A DNA stretch of 64,000 bases from Hymenobacter sp. BT188 (GCF_014333585.1 NZ_JACSCW010000004.1:62001-126000), one strand, 5' to 3'; numbered from the stretch's first letter, positions 1 to 9,292 are shown. Program-made: numbers and translations. Notes: generated by a model from the sequence alone, not told the origin.

Positions 1-477
1 GCGGAGCTGGTTTAGGTCTTCGGAGTATTCCATGCCCTGAAACAGCGGCGACTGCACGAGGGCCGCGTGGCGCGTGCGCAGAAAATCGACGTTCTCGTTG
101 CCCCACACAAAGCTCATGTGCGGGATATGGTTGATGAACCGTTGGATGCCCTCCACGTTATATTGCTCGGCCAGAAAGGCCCAGAATTGCTTCGAAACTT
201 CAAACGACTCGGCAATGCCGATGGCCTTGCTGATGTCTACGGAGCCATCGGGGCGCTGGGGCGTATAGTTTAGCTCGCAAAAGGCCGAGTGACCAGTGCC
301 GGCATTATTCCAGGCGTCGGAGCTTTCGGCCGCGGCTACATCGAGGCGCTCTATGACAGTTATTGTGAGATTAGGATCTAACTCCTTGAGCATAATACCC
401 AGGGTAGCACTCATAATGCCGGCCCCGATCAGCACGACATCGGTGGTGAGGTCGGAGGTAGTGTTTTCTGTATTCAT
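1..477 (-). CDS. mqo: Malate:quinone oxidoreductase, N-terminal part (runs off the window)
   Basis: The reverse strand from an ATG at 475-477 reads in one frame to the window edge (159 residues visible). The N-terminus has a dinucleotide-binding motif GAGIMS at residues 18-23, then an acidic strand end (VIERLD, 41-46) and [16 protein letters not shown] at 58-73, a hallmark of membrane-associated FAD malate:quinone oxidoreductases. The family oxidises malate to oxaloacetate and passes electrons to the quinone pool, bypassing NAD-dependent malate dehydrogenase. The C-terminal two thirds lie outside. A REP-like element (589-693) lies just upstream. The family call is firm; the start is the natural one because the Rossmann motif follows within 17 residues. 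Confidence 0.9.
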   Translation of the reverse strand, partial: MNTENTTSDLTTDVVLIGAGIMSATLGIMLKELDPNLTITVIERLDVAAAESSDAWNNAGTGHSAFCELNYTPQRPDGSVDISKAIGIAESFEVSKQFWAFLAEQYNVEGIQRFINHIPHMSFVWGNENVDFLRTRHAALVQSPLFQGMEYSEDLNQLR

Positions 478-588
478 CGGGATAGATTGATAGTTCTGAC
501 AGCGTACGAGGGAAGGAAAGAAAAGTAGCAGCGTGCCTACTAACAGAATTTTTTAAGCGCAGCTTAGTGTGTTTATTAGAAGTGCAAA

Positions 589-693
589 AAGGCGGTCATG
601 CAGAGCGTGAGCGAACTATCTCGCTCACGCATTTAGGTTAGTAATCTCGCTAAACACGCGAGATGCTTCGCTTTCGCTCTGCATGACCGCCTT
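589..693. repeat. REP-like palindromic element, copy 1
   Basis: The ends form 17-bp inverted arms (GGCGGTCATGCAGAGCG and its complement), and the interior carries CGCGAGATGCTTCGC. The same core recurs at 3090, 30662, 54004 and 61053. It lies in the spacer between mqo and the mscS-family gene. No transposase is encoded in it, so it is a non-autonomous repeat. Confidence 0.85.
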
Positions 694-741
694 ATTGGAT
701 TGATTTGAAATTACTCAGATGAATTATGAGAAGACTGGGGG

Positions 742-1854
742 CTAAGCAATCTCGCCCGAAACGCCTGAAGAAGCAGACAGCATCCGTTCATCGGTATCTA
801 CAACGGAGCGGGTTTTGGGTAATGAGCCGGGGTAATTCTGCTGAATAAAGGCTACCAACTTTTCCCGGACATGGCACCGCAAGTCAAACGCGCGACCGGC
901 GTCGCCGGCGCTGACCAGGGCGCGTAGTTCCATGGTGCGCTCCTTGGAATCGGTGACCTGTAACACGCACACGCGCTTATCCCAAAGCGGATGATCTGTC
1001 ACAATGTTCTTTAACTCAGCGCGTACGGCATCTACGGGAATGCTGTAATCGGTGTAGACGAACACGGTGCCGATAAGCTGCGACGTGTTGCGGGTCCAGT
1101 TCTGGAAGGGCTTCTCGATGAAATAAGTGAGCGGCAGCACCAACCGACGCTCATCCCAGATGCGCACCACTACATAGGTAAACGTGATTTCCTCCACCTT
1201 ACCCCATTCACCTTCCACCACCAGCACGTCGTCGAGGCGAATAGGCTGGGTGAAAGCCAACTGAAAGCCTGCCAGTAGATTGCCAATGGAGCGCTGGGCC
1301 GCAAAGCCCACGATAACGCTGGCAATTCCCGCCGAAGTCAGCAGGCCCGTCCCGATTTTGCGCACCGTGGCAAAGCTCATCAGTACCAGCGCCACGGCCA
1401 CAAATATGATCAGCGACACTACCACCTTGCGCACAAACTGAAGCTGGGTAAACAGCTTGCGTACCCGAAAATTATTCTCCTCATCGAGGCGATAATGGTG
1501 CAGCACCAGGTCCTCAATCACATTCACCGTCTTGACCAAGCCCCAGGCGAAAGTCATAATCAGACTGGTTTCCACTACCCGGCGCAGTACTTCGAAGGGA
1601 CGAGCCGTAAGCGGTACCAACGGCAGCATAAACGAGAGCACCAGCACCGGGAAAAAGAAGGCGCTCGGCTGGTTCAGATGCTTGACAATAGATTGAATGA
1701 GCAGTGGTGAATCGGGCCGCTTAGCGTACCTGCGCAAGGCGCCAAAGAGTAAATACTTCAGAATAAGCCCGCCCGCGAGGCCGCCCGCCAGAATGCCCAG
1801 CGTAGTGAGGATCTCGCGCCATTGGAAGGATATTTCCCAAGACATGTCTTTCAT
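742..1854 (-). CDS. MscS-family mechanosensitive ion channel
   Basis: 370 residues from the ATG at 1852-1854 (MKDMSWEIS). An open frame continues upstream but would overlap the next gene, so I reject the longer start. Several hydrophobic segments cover residues 15-175. They are followed by the TM3/pore segment typical of MscS (GFAAQRSIGNLLAGFQLAF, about 187-205), a beta domain with GKVEEITFTYVVVRIWD, and an alpha/beta C-terminal domain. Family members open under membrane tension and release osmolytes after osmotic downshock, in the inner membrane. The residues around the pore helix fit the YnaI/YbdG-like wider family better than E. coli MscS itself. It is the last gene of a minus-strand run after pncA and the 2H phosphoesterase gene. 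Confidence 0.9.
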   Translation of the reverse strand: MKDMSWEISFQWREILTTLGILAGGLAGGLILKYLLFGALRRYAKRPDSPLLIQSIVKHLNQPSAFFFPVLVLSFMLPLVPLTARPFEVLRRVVETSLIMTFAWGLVKTVNVIEDLVLHHYRLDEENNFRVRKLFTQLQFVRKVVVSLIIFVAVALVLMSFATVRKIGTGLLTSAGIASVIVGFAAQRSIGNLLAGFQLAFTQPIRLDDVLVVEGEWGKVEEITFTYVVVRIWDERRLVLPLTYFIEKPFQNWTRNTSQLIGTVFVYTDYSIPVDAVRAELKNIVTDHPLWDKRVCVLQVTDSKERTMELRALVSAGDAGRAFDLRCHVREKLVAFIQQNYPGSLPKTRSVVDTDERMLSASSGVSGEIA

Positions 1855-1888
1855 AATCAGAAGGCTAGCGCCAAGTGGCAACCTAGCG

Positions 1889-2401
1889 TTACTGGAATTT
1901 AAAGGTTTGAATAGCCTCCCACGGCCCGCCCCGATACGCCCATAGCTGTAAGCCCGTGCCGGTGGCCTGGAAAGGCACAAAGTCAGCTTTGAGTTGCTCA
2001 TACAGGGCACGCGCCTGTACCGGATCTACTTTATTCTGCACCGTTACGTGGGGGCGCAGCTTTTGCTGGTCTTGGGGCGTGAGAGCCGGCTGCCACGCCA
2101 GTTGCAACTCGCGGTGCAAGGCTTGCAGTGTTTCGTTTTCGAGCGCGTAAGCTACGCCGCGCCCCATAAATCGCAGCCCAGTAACCTCCAACGTGAGCGG
2201 AGCCTGTTGCTGGGAAAGGGTGGCTAGTTGCGCTACTAAATCGGGGCGCCGGGCACCGGGTAGATGGTGAAACAGCGTGACGTGGGCCGCCAGAAAATTG
2301 CGCTCGGGCGGAAAATGCTGTTGGCGCAGACCGTTGAAGTAAGCGAACGACTCGGCATCGAGCGCCAGAGTCAGAATCAGGGGAGCATCGGCTTCGGTCA
2401 T
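1889..2401 (-). CDS. 2'-5' RNA ligase / 2H phosphoesterase family protein
   Basis: 170 residues. Two H-x-T motifs, HVTLFHHL (about residue 41) and HVTVQNKV (about 118), are spaced as in the 2H superfamily, whose members form or cleave 2',5' or cyclic phosphodiester bonds in RNA or small nucleotides. Its length suits the bacterial ThpR/LigT-like group. The start codon is only 2 bp from the stop of pncA upstream, so the two are almost certainly co-transcribed and perhaps translationally coupled. A role in NAD or ADP-ribose 1'',2''-cyclic phosphate metabolism would fit the pncA neighbour, but that is inference only. Confidence 0.85.
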   Translation of the reverse strand: MTEADAPLILTLALDAESFAYFNGLRQQHFPPERNFLAAHVTLFHHLPGARRPDLVAQLATLSQQQAPLTLEVTGLRFMGRGVAYALENETLQALHRELQLAWQPALTPQDQQKLRPHVTVQNKVDPVQARALYEQLKADFVPFQATGTGLQLWAYRGGPWEAIQTFKFQ

Positions 2402-2403
2402 GC

Positions 2404-3039
2404 TTAGGCGGGCTGGGGAGCTTTTTCATGTGACAGTAGCTCGGCGCTGCTGATAATTTTGCCCCCCAAGTTTTCTAAGTCGGCTTTGGCTCGCTCAAAA
2501 CCCTCCGGACTTATCGGGCGCGTGGCATCTTCAATCAAAAAAGTGTCAAATCCTTCCTGTAAAGCATCTTTCGCGGTGAAGTACACGCAGTAGTCGGCGG
2601 CCAGCCCGGCGACATATACCGAGGCGATGCTGCGCCCAAACAGGTAGGCGGCAAGCCCAGTGGCTTTGCGGTGGCCGTTGTCATAAAATCCGCTGTAGCT
2701 GTCGATTTCCGGGTTGGTGCCCTTGCGGAAAATGGCTTCAACTTGGTTTGTATTCAGCTCCGGATGCAGCTCAGCACCGGGCGTACTTTGCACGCAGTGC
2801 ACAGGCCATAGCACTTGCGCCAGCCCATGCAGTTCGATTTCCTCAAAAGGCTGGCGGCCTGCATGGTTCGCGGCAAAGCTTTTATGATTGGCGGGGTGCC
2901 AGTCCTGCGTGGCTACTACCAAGTCGAAATAGGGCTGTAGCTGATTAAGGAGCGCCACGATTTCATTGCCTTCGGGCACTGCCAACGCGCCGCCGGGAAC
3001 AAAATCATTCTGAACATCAATGAGTAATAAGGCTTTCAT
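2404..3039 (-). CDS. pncA: Nicotinamidase (bifunctional nicotinamidase/pyrazinamidase)
   Basis: 211 residues of the isochorismatase-like fold. The N-terminus LLIDVQNDFVPGGALAVP supplies the catalytic Asp (D8). VYVAGLAADYCVYFTAKDA holds the nucleophilic cysteine, and the Asp-His pair DWHPANH fits the metal site. PncA deamidates nicotinamide to nicotinate in the NAD salvage pathway in the cytosol. First gene of a pncA-2H-mscS run. Near the C-terminus, NLGGKIIS is encoded by one copy of the C-run motif (2461). Length and all key residues are normal. Confidence 0.95.
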   Translation of the reverse strand: MKALLLIDVQNDFVPGGALAVPEGNEIVALLNQLQPYFDLVVATQDWHPANHKSFAANHAGRQPFEEIELHGLAQVLWPVHCVQSTPGAELHPELNTNQVEAIFRKGTNPEIDSYSGFYDNGHRKATGLAAYLFGRSIASVYVAGLAADYCVYFTAKDALQEGFDTFLIEDATRPISPEGFERAKADLENLGGKIISSAELLSHEKAPQPA

Positions 3040-3089
3040 GTAATATTTAGACCTTAGAAGTAAGAGTTATGCGGCTATTTAGAATGGCG

Positions 3090-3182
3090 GTCATGCAGAA
3101 CGCAGTGAAGCATCTCGCGTGCTGACGCGGGATTACTACTTTTACTACCGCGAGCGAGATGCCTCGCGCCGCTCTGCATGAC
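3090..3182. repeat. REP-like palindromic element, copy 2
   Basis: Inverted ends GTCATGCAGA(A/G)CG enclose GAAGCATCTCGCGTGCTGACG and its imperfect complement. It lies between the divergent pncA and methyltransferase genes. Same family as 589, 30662, 54004 and 61053. Confidence 0.85.
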
Positions 3183-3231
3183 AGAGGGATTTTTACCACT
3201 ACGATAAAATTGAGCAAACAACAGCGAAATC

Positions 3232-4047
3232 ATGGAAACGCCCGCAAACTATACCGAGCTGAACCGCCAACTCTGGAACGCTAAAACCGACTACCACGTG
3301 CAGTCCGAGTTTTATGATGTGGAGAGCTTTCTGGGGGGCAAATCGTCGCTGAATGACGTGGAATTAGGTTTGCTGGGTGATGTGCGGGGCAAATCAATCC
3401 TGCATCTGCAATGTCATTTCGGGCAGGATTCGCTGTCGTTGAGCCGCTTGGGCGCCCACGTAACCGGCGTCGATTTGGCTGATCAAGCTATCATCAAAGC
3501 CCGCGAGTTGGCGGCGCAGCTCTCATTGCCGGCCGAATTTGTGTGCAGCGACGTGTACGAGCTACCAAATAACTTAAACGGTCAGTTTGATATCGTATTT
3601 ACCACCTACGGCGTGCTAGGCTGGCTGCCCGATATGAAGCGCTGGGCGGGCGTGGTAAGTCATTTTCTGAAGCCGGGGGGCAAATTGGTGCTAGTTGAGT
3701 TCCACCCGGTCGTATGGATGTTCGACTCGGATTTTACCCGCGTTCAGTACTCATATTTTAACAGAGAAACCATCACGGAAGTTGAAACCGGCACGTACGC
3801 CGACCGCGACGCTCCGCTGGAGCAAACCTCCGTTTCCTGGAATCACGATTTGGGCGAAGTTCTGGGTAGCCTATTGCACAATGGCCTCGCCATAAGACAC
3901 TTCGCCGAGTACGATTACTCGCCTTACAAGTGCTTTGCGCACATGGAGCAAGTGGGTGAGCGCAAATTTCGGATTGAACACTTAGCCGACAAGCTCCCGA
4001 TGATGTACTCTGTGGTAGCCACTAAAGCGGAAGAAAACCAGCCTTAA
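3232..4047 (+). CDS. Class I SAM-dependent methyltransferase
   Basis: 271 residues. Motif I is ILHLQCHFGQDSLS (about residues 56-69), followed by an acidic ribose-binding position in GVDLADQ (79-85) and a post-motif GQFDIVFTTYGVLGWLPD (117-134), the pattern of the Methyltransf_11/25 group. The substrate cannot be read from the sequence. Two C-run motif copies lie inside it (3333 read as FLGGKSS, 3675 read as KPGGKL). Its TAA stop (4045-4047) overlaps the stop codon of the convergent lipoprotein gene. Confidence 0.85.
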   Translation: METPANYTELNRQLWNAKTDYHVQSEFYDVESFLGGKSSLNDVELGLLGDVRGKSILHLQCHFGQDSLSLSRLGAHVTGVDLADQAIIKARELAAQLSLPAEFVCSDVYELPNNLNGQFDIVFTTYGVLGWLPDMKRWAGVVSHFLKPGGKLVLVEFHPVVWMFDSDFTRVQYSYFNRETITEVETGTYADRDAPLEQTSVSWNHDLGEVLGSLLHNGLAIRHFAEYDYSPYKCFAHMEQVGERKFRIEHLADKLPMMYSVVATKAEENQP

Positions 4048-5015
4048 AACTTGCTCAGCTCGGCTACTACCGATGTTTCGCTCATCTCCGTGAGAGTGGG
4101 GGTGAAGCGCTGATCCACTTGCATAAGAGCGGTTTGCTGGCCCAGATAAAATTTGCCCCCGGCACCGCGCAAAACAACGACCGTCGCTTCGGTACCAGTC
4201 GGGACATTGGCTAGGCTAAAGGTATTTGGGCCAGTAGCACGAAACTGGGCTACGGCGTTGTAATCAGCGAAAACCAGGTAAGCCAGCGTCTGTTGTGGCT
4301 CTTCAGCAGCGGCTTCTACGGTCACCTGAATCGTGGTGGTAGTGGTGCCAGTGTAGAGTTGGCGCTGGTAGCTCACCCAGCCCATACTTTGATTAAACAG
4401 CTGATGATTGAGCACCGCCAGCAGATAATCGGGCGAATCGGGGGTTAGTCGTAGGCCCAACCGCACCGTCGATTCCTGGTCGGTGGAGGGCTGCCAGGTA
4501 AATGGATCGGGCAGAAGCGGGCCTTTCACGGTATACATCCGCATATCCGTCAGCCGACTAAGCCGGGCCGGACTACGACTAGCCAGCCCGATACGAACCC
4601 GCGGAACCAGCTCCAGCGGACGATTGTCCTGGGTGGCTTGCAGGTAAAATTGCCCCCCAGACTCTAAAATAAGGTCATCAGTACCACTGGGAATACCACT
4701 CAGGAGCATATCCTTTTTGTCCAGAACTTCACGAAACTCCAGGCGCACCGGTGCGTCGGAAAGCTGTAGCCCGCCCAGCGTTACAAACGCTTCAGCCCCA
4801 AGTTCGATGGCGCTGCCACGCTTAGAAACGTAGCGTGGAATGCGGCGCGGGTTGTAGGTAAAAAACTCCGGTGTTACCCCGTTGCGCATTTGAAACGCGA
4901 CCAATGGGTTGTGAGTAGATGGAATCGGGGCGGTTGGGTCGGTGCTTTTCTCGCAGGCGCTCAGAGCCCAACAGCCCAACAGTAAGAAGCATAAGCTGCG
5001 GAATAGCGTAACCAT
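4044..5015 (-). CDS. Hypothetical lipoprotein
   Basis: 323 residues from the ATG at 5013-5015, chosen because it gives a proper lipoprotein signal (hydrophobic stretch, then LSAC lipobox at about residues 17-20). The longer open frame upstream places 43 non-signal residues before it. The mature part is rich in beta-strand-like segments and shows two similar lobes, each with a G-G-(Q/K)-F-Y-L segment, like DUF4397-type periplasmic proteins. I do not recognise the family with confidence. It is probably exported and anchored to the outer membrane. The stop codon overlaps the convergent methyltransferase stop. Confidence 0.7.
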   Translation of the reverse strand: MVTLFRSLCFLLLGCWALSACEKSTDPTAPIPSTHNPLVAFQMRNGVTPEFFTYNPRRIPRYVSKRGSAIELGAEAFVTLGGLQLSDAPVRLEFREVLDKKDMLLSGIPSGTDDLILESGGQFYLQATQDNRPLELVPRVRIGLASRSPARLSRLTDMRMYTVKGPLLPDPFTWQPSTDQESTVRLGLRLTPDSPDYLLAVLNHQLFNQSMGWVSYQRQLYTGTTTTTIQVTVEAAAEEPQQTLAYLVFADYNAVAQFRATGPNTFSLANVPTGTEATVVVLRGAGGKFYLGQQTALMQVDQRFTPTLTEMSETSVVAELSKF

Positions 5016-5177
5016 CAGAGATAAGGTAAAAAATAAACAACCGTAGCCAAATGGTAATGTTGTAAGTGGTTGATTAACAAGTGAAAATGTGTGTTTTGTG
5101 CTGGTGCTTAATTCAGCTGTGAAGGACCTAAAACGGACCAGCAAACGTTATCAAAAGCAAGCCAAAACCAGCTCCTG

Positions 5178-6305
5178 ATGCTCGAAAATGCCCCCCAGCT
5201 CACCTTATTCGATTCCTTACCTGTACTCACCGAAACACCCGCTCCGCAGCCTTCTATTCTTACCCGTTCGGCGCGCGTGTGGCTGCCCAAGCGGGTGCTG
5301 TTTACCCCCGATGCGTTGGAGGAAGAGTTTGGCCAGCAGATGTTTGAGCGAATCAGCGCTGCGGGTCTGCCCATCGAGATACTGAAAAGCAACCGCATCA
5401 CCGGCCTGCGCGGCGCCGACGAGCGCGAAACCTATCGCAATGCCAAGAACACCTTGGCTGTGGTAAAAGCCCCCCCGAGTGCCTTCCGCCTCCAGCCCAT
5501 TCCGCCCTCCGCCGACTGGCAGATGAACCTTGCCGAAGGCTGCCCCGCCCACTGCCAATACTGCTATCTGGCTGGCAGTCTGCAAGGTCCGCCAGTAGTG
5601 CGTGCTTATGCTAACCTGCCTCAGATGCTGCAAAATACAGCTCAGTACGAGCAGGCCGGCAAGCTGACTACCTTCGAAGTAAGCTGTTACACCGATGTGC
5701 TCGGCATTGAGCATCTGACCGGCAGCCTAGCCGAGTGTATTCGCTACTTCGGTACCCGCGAGGGGGCGCAGCTTCGCTTCGTGACCAAGTATGATCAGGT
5801 TGAATCATTGCTGGACTTGCCCCACAACGGGCAGGTGCGTGCCCGTATTAGTCTGAATGCGGAGCCTGTAACGCGTCGTTTGGAAGGTGGTACGGCCTCT
5901 TTGGAAGCGCGCTTGCGGGCTATGCGCCAGTTGGCTTTGCCGCGCGAGCAGGGTGGGGGAGGCTACCGCGTAGGAGCCGTATTGGCGCCCATTATGCCCA
6001 TTCCCGACTGGCGCGACCATTACCGCCATCTGCTCGACCGCTTGGCTGCTACGCTCGACTTCGAGTGCGACCTCACGGCGGAGTTTATCAGCCACCGCTT
6101 CACACCCGGCTCCAAGGATGTGCTGCAACAGTGGTACCCCAATATGTCGCTGGATCTGGACGAGACCACGCGGGCCCAAAAGCGCAATAAGTTTGGAGGC
6201 GTCAAATATGTGTACCAGCCCGAGGAAATGCGCACGCTCAAGCAGTTCTTTTACCAAGAGTGGCAGCAGCGCTTCCCGCAGGCCCCCGTACTTTACTGGA
6301 CCTAA
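5178..6305 (+). CDS. Spore photoproduct lyase-like radical SAM protein
   Basis: 375 residues. The radical-SAM cluster motif is NLAEGCPAHCQYCYLAG (CxxxCxxC; about residues 117-133). VLFTPDALEE upstream, EVSCYTDVLGIEHLTGS and the C-terminal HRFTPGSKDVLQQWYP match the SplB-like family. SplB repairs the thymine dimer 5-thyminyl-5,6-dihydrothymine in spores. This non-sporulating lineage carries a homologue whose substrate is uncertain, though a UV-damage role is plausible. Its N-terminus (ENAPQLTLF) begins on a C-run motif (5190). A bidirectional terminator follows 5 bp after the stop. Confidence 0.85.
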   Translation: MLENAPQLTLFDSLPVLTETPAPQPSILTRSARVWLPKRVLFTPDALEEEFGQQMFERISAAGLPIEILKSNRITGLRGADERETYRNAKNTLAVVKAPPSAFRLQPIPPSADWQMNLAEGCPAHCQYCYLAGSLQGPPVVRAYANLPQMLQNTAQYEQAGKLTTFEVSCYTDVLGIEHLTGSLAECIRYFGTREGAQLRFVTKYDQVESLLDLPHNGQVRARISLNAEPVTRRLEGGTASLEARLRAMRQLALPREQGGGGYRVGAVLAPIMPIPDWRDHYRHLLDRLAATLDFECDLTAEFISHRFTPGSKDVLQQWYPNMSLDLDETTRAQKRNKFGGVKYVYQPEEMRTLKQFFYQEWQQRFPQAPVLYWT

Positions 6306-6310
6306 CGCTA

Positions 6311-6351
6311 TTAAAAAAGCCCCCAGAAATATTTCTGGAGGGCTTTTTTAA
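6311..6351. terminator. Bidirectional rho-independent terminator
   Basis: TTAAAAAAGCCCCCAGAAAT and its near complement form a hairpin with A-tract and T-tract flanks. It is placed exactly between two convergent genes ending at 6305 and 6353. Confidence 0.9.
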
Positions 6352-6352
6352 G

Positions 6353-7882
6353 TCAAGGCTGAATGACAAGCTTCTGCGTTTCGGATCGTCCGTTGGTTGA
6401 GACCTTGACGTGGTAAACGCCCGCGGCCCAAGTCTGGGTATTTACGCGCACCGTGCGTTGCCCCTCTAGGCATTGCGTCCAGATTTGCTGGCCCAAGCTG
6501 TTGTGTACTTGCAGCGTGCTGCCGGGCGCGGCCAACTGCGGCAATTCTACTGCAAAGTGGTCTTGGGCCGGATTGGGGTAAACGCTGATGGCTTGCTGCG
6601 CCGGCTGAAAATCGACTGACTTGACGGGCGAAAAGGCTATGCTGCCATCGAGGTCCACAATGGCGAGCCGGTAATAATTCAGGCCCGTTTGGGGCGCTTC
6701 GTCTACAAAAGAATAGGTACGGCCCCGGGGGGCATTTGCTGCTTTTACCGAGCCGATGGCTACCCAGGTCTGGCCGTTATCGGTGCTGCGTTCAACGCGG
6801 AAATTATCGGTGCCTTCTTCCGTGGCGGTAGCCCAGCGCAACGATACGCTGGCCCGTTGGGCACGGGCCTCGAAGTTGGTTAGCGTTACAGGCAGCGGGG
6901 GCCTTGGCACAAAGCTGGTGGCATCGCCCCGGAAGAGGCCAACGCCTGTATTCAGCCTCACACCCAAGTAGTTGCCGGTAAGTGCATCAAGCTGATACAT
7001 CTCGCCAGCATTAGGGCCGCCATCAGTGTTAATAGCGTAGAGCGTGTTGTTTTCACCGGCAAACATGGCACCTAGCTCAGCACTAACGGGCAGCGGCACG
7101 GTGGGCGTTGTCACGCGCACTACCGGCGAGGTTCGCACATTGCTCACCGTCAGCAGTTGCCCTTCTACACCCAAGTAGCTTTTCAGCGTTGGCACCCCAT
7201 CTTCCCGCACAAAAACCCAGTCGCGGGGGCCGCCGGTGAGATTAGGGTTGGTAGGGTTGGCATTGATAGCGGCGAGGTAACTATTAATAATGGCGGCCGC
7301 GGCAGGGTCGCTGGTATCGGCCCGCCGCCAGACGGCGTTAGTTGGGTTGGGCGAGTTCAGGTTCAGCTGACCCACATAAAAGCGCGGGTTGCTTAAGCGG
7401 GTTCGGACAACAGGAGGGAATACGGAAAAGTCGATTTCCAACCGTGCATCTACTACTAAACCGGCTATGAAATAATCGGAGTTGTCGCCACCAGCCCCTA
7501 TGAAATTGAAGGCTGTCGATAAACTGCCGAAGGGGGCCGGTGGTGTGTCAATATCGCCTAAGGGAACGGTTAGGCCGCTTTCCAGGTCGATGCGGTACAG
7601 GCTGGGGGCCGAAAGCGGAGTTGCCAGAATCGCGTTCATGGCAAACAGGCTGCTCGGGTCGGAAGAATTGTACCCAAGCCCATCAAAAATAGTAGCACCA
7701 TCAGCGGCGGCTAGTGTTCTAATTTGCTGCATCTGCCCACTGGGAAGAATGAGCTGCAGGACCGATGGATTACGTTGGGCGGCTAAGCCAATGGAGGTTA
7801 CAGCGTAGCTGTTAGTTGGTATTTGAGCTAATAGAGGTGGCGTAAACGCCAACAAGCCCAGGGCCAGTAGCACGTTTTTCAT
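6353..7882 (-). CDS. Secreted DUF4394-like protein with T9SS C-terminal sorting domain
   Basis: 509 residues. Signal peptide at 1-19 (LLALGLLAFTPPLLAQ). The middle resembles the DUF4394 beta-propeller type (YAVTSIGLAAQ, LYAINTDGG). An Ig-like segment follows (LTNFEARAQRASVSLRWATA, with FRVERSTDNGQTW), typical of Cytophagales surface proteins. The C-terminus is a type A sorting domain (YPNPAQDHFAVELP ... GVYHVKV ... QKLVIQP). Such proteins cross the outer membrane through the type IX system and the C-terminal domain is then usually cleaved. No enzymatic motif is seen. Confidence 0.85.
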   Translation of the reverse strand: MKNVLLALGLLAFTPPLLAQIPTNSYAVTSIGLAAQRNPSVLQLILPSGQMQQIRTLAAADGATIFDGLGYNSSDPSSLFAMNAILATPLSAPSLYRIDLESGLTVPLGDIDTPPAPFGSLSTAFNFIGAGGDNSDYFIAGLVVDARLEIDFSVFPPVVRTRLSNPRFYVGQLNLNSPNPTNAVWRRADTSDPAAAAIINSYLAAINANPTNPNLTGGPRDWVFVREDGVPTLKSYLGVEGQLLTVSNVRTSPVVRVTTPTVPLPVSAELGAMFAGENNTLYAINTDGGPNAGEMYQLDALTGNYLGVRLNTGVGLFRGDATSFVPRPPLPVTLTNFEARAQRASVSLRWATATEEGTDNFRVERSTDNGQTWVAIGSVKAANAPRGRTYSFVDEAPQTGLNYYRLAIVDLDGSIAFSPVKSVDFQPAQQAISVYPNPAQDHFAVELPQLAAPGSTLQVHNSLGQQIWTQCLEGQRTVRVNTQTWAAGVYHVKVSTNGRSETQKLVIQP

Positions 7883-8073
7883 GGCAGCGATAGAGTAGTT
7901 GTTCGTTTAGCATGCGGCGTGGTGAGGAGGATAGAATAAGGGCGGCGCTGGAGCCCAACGAGAACTGAATAGCAGTGAATAAATACCGTTCAGCTACATA
8001 AGAAAGCACTTTCAGGTAGGCATAGGCCCACTTACCTATTTTACGAAATTTTTTCTATGCTGGCTATTCCTTC

Positions 8074-8081
8074 TACTTTTG
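8074..8081 (+). promoter_or_regulatory. Candidate -7 element for the phzF-like gene
   Basis: TACTTTTG matches the Bacteroidota -7 consensus TAnnTTTG exactly and lies 60 bp before the chosen ATG. No clear TTG -33 is seen. A match this short occurs by chance several times per strand in a window of this size. Confidence 0.35.
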
Positions 8082-8141
8082 ATTAGTACTATTCGCTCAG
8101 CAGCGTATCCTTTCCGCATATTTTGCCCCCCACGATCTTCT

Positions 8142-8945
8142 ATGCTACTGCCTCTCTACCAAATAGACGCCTTCACTGACCGCATCTTTGCCGGGAACCC
8201 CGCCGCCGTGTGCCCGCTCACGGAGTGGCTGCCCGCCGACACTATGCAGGCCATTGCGGCGGAAAACAACCTCGCCGAAACCGCCTTTTTTGCCCCCCAG
8301 GCCGGTACAGATGGCCATTTCGAAATCCGCTGGTTTACACCGGCCGTGGAGGTCGAGCTGTGCGGGCACGCCACGCTGGCCTCGGCCCATGTGCTGTTGC
8401 GCCACCTGAATTTCAAGGGTACAGAAATCACGTTTCACTCTAAAAGCGGTCCTTTGCGCGTCACTCAGCAGGATAACGGCCGCCTCACGCTGGATTTCCC
8501 AAGCCGTCCGCCCCAGCCGCTGGCCACCGCGCCCGATGGCCTGATTGATGGCCTGGGCGCCACGCCCCTGAAGCTGCTGGCTGGCCCCGATCTGGTGGCT
8601 TTATTTAATTCTGAGGCTGAAATACGGGCCATTCATCCCAATCAGCTGCACTTGGCGGAGGTGCCGTACCGGGCAGTTATCGTGACAGCGCCCGGCAGCG
8701 GCGATATTGATTTTGTGTCGCGCTTTTTTGGGCCGCGCGTGGGCGTTCCCGAAGATCCGGTGACTGGCTCGGCGCACACCACGCTCATACCGTATTGGGC
8801 CGAAAAGCTAGGCAAAACCGAACTGCGCGCCCGTCAGGTCTCGCCCCGCGGCGGCGACTTATGGTGCGAGCTGCGCGGCGACCGGGTGCTCATCAGCGGC
8901 TACGCCGTGACGTATTTGAAGGGCGAGATTGAGTTTGAGCTGTAG
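8142..8945 (+). CDS. PhzF family isomerase/epimerase
   Basis: 267 residues from the ATG at 8142 (MLLPLYQIDAFTD), where PhzF homologues normally begin. Seen: FAGNPAAVCPL (19-29), the general acid/base Glu in NNLAETAFF, the CGHATLASAH segment, and the C-terminal EDPVTGSAHTTL. The family has a diaminopimelate-epimerase fold and catalyses isomerisation or epimerisation of small acids. The substrate here is unknown, and no phenazine genes are nearby. A C-run motif at 8292 encodes FAPQ. Confidence 0.9.
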   Translation: MLLPLYQIDAFTDRIFAGNPAAVCPLTEWLPADTMQAIAAENNLAETAFFAPQAGTDGHFEIRWFTPAVEVELCGHATLASAHVLLRHLNFKGTEITFHSKSGPLRVTQQDNGRLTLDFPSRPPQPLATAPDGLIDGLGATPLKLLAGPDLVALFNSEAEIRAIHPNQLHLAEVPYRAVIVTAPGSGDIDFVSRFFGPRVGVPEDPVTGSAHTTLIPYWAEKLGKTELRARQVSPRGGDLWCELRGDRVLISGYAVTYLKGEIEFEL

Positions 8946-9049
8946 CGCGAAGAGTGTGTTTGGTTACTGTCATATTGGCTAAGCTCCAAGTTTAAGTGCC
9001 AGCCAAATGTGAGACGCAACTAGTGCTTTCTTCCATTACCTTCCGCTCC

Positions 9050-9292
9050 ATGGATGAAAACCTATTCAACACCCGCCGGGAAGCTTTGCTCACACGAATA
9101 CGGGAGAGCTTAAGTCGACCTAGTCAATCCCATAGTCAATACAAGTCTTGCCAGGATGTGCTATCCAGGCTACAGGAATTGACTTTTGCTAACCAGAAAG
9201 CAGAGGGAAAGGCGCTGGCCTACTATGTGGTGGATAGTTATCAAGGCGATGCTGCCTTAGGCGAGGAAGTGCTCAAATTTGCCACACTATAG
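9050..9292 (+). CDS. Small hypothetical protein
   Basis: 80 residues from the ATG at 9050 (MDENLFNTR). The mostly helical, polar sequence has no signal peptide or membrane segment, and I do not recognise it. Longer in-frame starts exist upstream but lack support. Isolated between phzF and the KTSC gene. Confidence 0.5.
   Translation: MDENLFNTRREALLTRIRESLSRPSQSHSQYKSCQDVLSRLQELTFANQKAEGKALAYYVVDSYQGDAALGEEVLKFATL

Noticed and set aside
742..2010. Longer start for the MscS-family gene
   Set aside because: The extra 52 residues overlap the 2H phosphoesterase gene and are not membrane- or signal-like.
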